A stretch of 15,272 bases of DNA, from the NCBI GenBank assembly GCA_003554945.1, contig PWHN01000072.1, positions 1 to 15,272 on the forward strand. The letters run 5' to 3'. Of this stretch, positions 14,145 to 15,272 are shown one piece after another (position 1 is the first letter of the stretch; the number at the start of each line of letters is the position of its first letter). The translations under genes and the position numbers were made by a program. The DNA is from a bacterium. Lineage in GTDB: Bacteria > T1Sed10-126. Under the pieces are notes generated by a model. It worked only from the letters and a program-made list of their open reading frames with translations. It made no database searches and was not told where the DNA came from.

Positions 14145-15083
14145 TCACCACCTATCCACCTCATCCGGGTAACTATCGAACTTATTAACCCAGCCATTGT
14201 TGACTTTATCGTGGGCGGTGCGTAGTTCACGAATAATATAGGCGCGATCCGTATTTTCCACTCCCCAGCTTGGTAGGCGACGCTCAAACAGCTTTGGTGA
14301 CGCTTCGCTACCATCATCCCATATCTCCGGCGCATGATACCAGCCGTCTGTCTCCAATTCTTCGTCCCAGCCATCAATTCCGCCGAATTCACAGGTAGAA
14401 CCTAACGGGCTGTCATTAGGACGATAAAGATAGTAGCCGGACTCACAGGTCCCCTCGCTACCGTCTGTATAACCAATAGCAATAGTATCGGCATACCAGG
14501 GGTTACCGTCACCATCGGCGTCCTCCCCGGGACCGCCAAATAAATAAGCGTCTTGAACACCGTCGTTCGCATGATCTTCCCGGTAGGTATCCTCGAAAAA
14601 TTGATAACCCTCACAGTCAACCCCTTCTCCGGCCAGCTCATCCTTGCAACCGTCTCGGTCCTGGTCGTTGTGCTGAACAATAAGCGTATTGGTTTTTACC
14701 GGCAAGGAGATCGTAAGCTGACCCGGCCAGGTGGTAAATAAACCGTAGGAAATTTCTGTGGAAAGGGTTACTTCACGACCGTCTACACGCTCAATTTCAG
14801 CGGAAGGACTAATAGATATTTCCCCCGGCGCACTGGCAAAAAAGATGGTAGGAATTAAATGGTCGGATAACGTTTTCCCAACCGTCTCACGGATCTCTGA
14901 GTTGGAGCCACCCAGGGCACCGGCGCGGGCGCCGCGAACAAGTGCATCGTGATACAAATTCTGGTTATAGATAACCAGAGCAATGTCAAACACAAAGAGC
15001 ACAAAGAAAACAAAAACAACAAAAGCAAGGGCAAACTCAACCATGTATTGTCCGGAACAGTCTTTTAAACGCTTAATAATCAA
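14145..15083 (-). CDS. TadE-like minor pilin with C-terminal calcium-loop region (paralogue 1)
   Basis: This 312-residue protein starts TTG-ATT-ATT-AAG. The N-terminus MIIKRLKDCSGQYMVEFAL has the TadE processing site G11/Q12 with Glu at +5 and a membrane helix (about 17-38). Residues of about 85-135 are beta-rich. From 138 on come Asp-rich loops: DQDRDGCKDEL (140-150), DHANDGVQDAY (170-180) and DADGDG (188-193). Four cysteines (146, 157, 213, 231) in this exported part could form disulfides. It is the first tad gene in the window, and an 8-bp tandem repeat begins 70 bases upstream. The start is uncertain: the nearest purine-rich site, GGGA, is rather far from the TTG. I see no clear promoter in the 70 bases before it. 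Confidence 0.77.
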   Translation of the reverse strand: MIIKRLKDCSGQYMVEFALAFVVFVFFVLFVFDIALVIYNQNLYHDALVRGARAGALGGSNSEIRETVGKTLSDHLIPTIFFASAPGEISISPSAEIERVDGREVTLSTEISYGLFTTWPGQLTISLPVKTNTLIVQHNDQDRDGCKDELAGEGVDCEGYQFFEDTYREDHANDGVQDAYLFGGPGEDADGDGNPWYADTIAIGYTDGSEGTCESGYYLYRPNDSPLGSTCEFGGIDGWDEELETDGWYHAPEIWDDGSEASPKLFERRLPSWGVENTDRAYIIRELRTAHDKVNNGWVNKFDSYPDEVDRW

Positions 15084-15152
15084 AATTATCAGTCCCGATT
15101 TTGATCGCCCGCCCGCGGTATCACGTCGCTAAAGTTTAAAGTTTAACTCTGA

Positions 15153-15272
15153 CACTTTCACACTTTCACACTTTCACACTTTCACACTTTCACACTTTCA
15201 CACTTTCACACTTTCACACTTTCACACTTTCACACTTTCACACTTTCACACTTTCACACTTTCACACTTTCA
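15153..15272. repeat. Tandem repeat: 15 perfect copies of the 8-bp unit CACTTTCA, running off the window
   Basis: From 15153 to the last base there are exactly 15 identical units with no mismatch. On the minus strand (the direction of the tad genes) every frame meets TGA once per 24 bases, so it is non-coding there. On the plus strand all three frames are open and read the same 8-residue cycle, but no gene is visible. It lies upstream of the first tadE-like gene. Confidence 0.95.

Noticed and set aside
14083-14151. GTG at 14151 as start of the second tadE-like gene
   Set aside because: It has a good Shine-Dalgarno, but the extra 23 residues are a basic stretch with no counterpart in the paralogue, whose start aligns with the ATG at 14082; kept as an alternative.
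15153-15272. CRISPR array
   Set aside because: The array is an uninterrupted 8-bp tandem repeat with no spacers.

Overview
The window looks like chromosomal DNA from a diderm (outer-membrane) bacterium of moderate G+C content. The evidence is an outer-membrane secretin, a NlpD-like envelope protein, and a long-form IspH resembling the cyanobacterial/plant type. Many proteins carry strongly acidic linkers and tails, which may point to a salty habitat, but that is inference. The lineage cannot be fixed from the sequence. A nlpD-type gene directly before an RpoD/RpoS-type sigma gene recalls the nlpD-rpoS pair of Gammaproteobacteria and of Geobacter-like deltaproteobacteria. No rRNA, tRNA or CRISPR array was seen.

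Layout. Positions 1-567 (+) hold the C-terminal part of ispH, running in from outside the window. It converges on a minus-strand pair, nlpD-like then sigma factor (2740 down to 762), joined by an ATGA overlap and followed by a strong hairpin terminator at 582-622. Positions 2741-3073 are intergenic, with one palindromic repeat and an orphan terminator-like hairpin. From 15083 down to 3074, everything on the minus strand is a Tad (tight adherence/Flp-type) pilus locus. In order of transcription it holds two TadE-like minor pilins with C-terminal EF-hand-like calcium loops, CpaB/RcpC, the secretin CpaC/RcpA, TadZ/CpaE fused to a membrane RDD domain, the ATPase TadA/CpaF, the platform proteins TadB and TadC, a TadG-like protein, and a DUF192 protein. 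A good sigma70-type promoter (13229-13257) precedes cpaB. A 257-bp MITE-like element with nested palindromes separates tadB from tadC. The window ends in 15 perfect copies of an 8-bp tandem repeat upstream of the first tadE-like gene.

How the genes work together. TadZ marks or anchors the assembly site. TadA hydrolyses ATP to drive TadB and TadC, which add or remove pilin subunits at the inner membrane. CpaB and the secretin form the periplasmic and outer-membrane channel. TadE- and TadG-like proteins are minor or pseudo-pilins. The Flp major pilin, the prepilin peptidase (TadV/CpaA) and TadD are absent and presumably lie elsewhere.

The least ordinary points are the TadZ-RDD fusion (with Arg in place of the signature Walker A Lys), the calcium-loop tails on two TadE-like proteins, three SAF-like repeats in CpaB, the mobile element inside the tad gene string, and a palindrome family whose stems differ in sequence but keep pairing.
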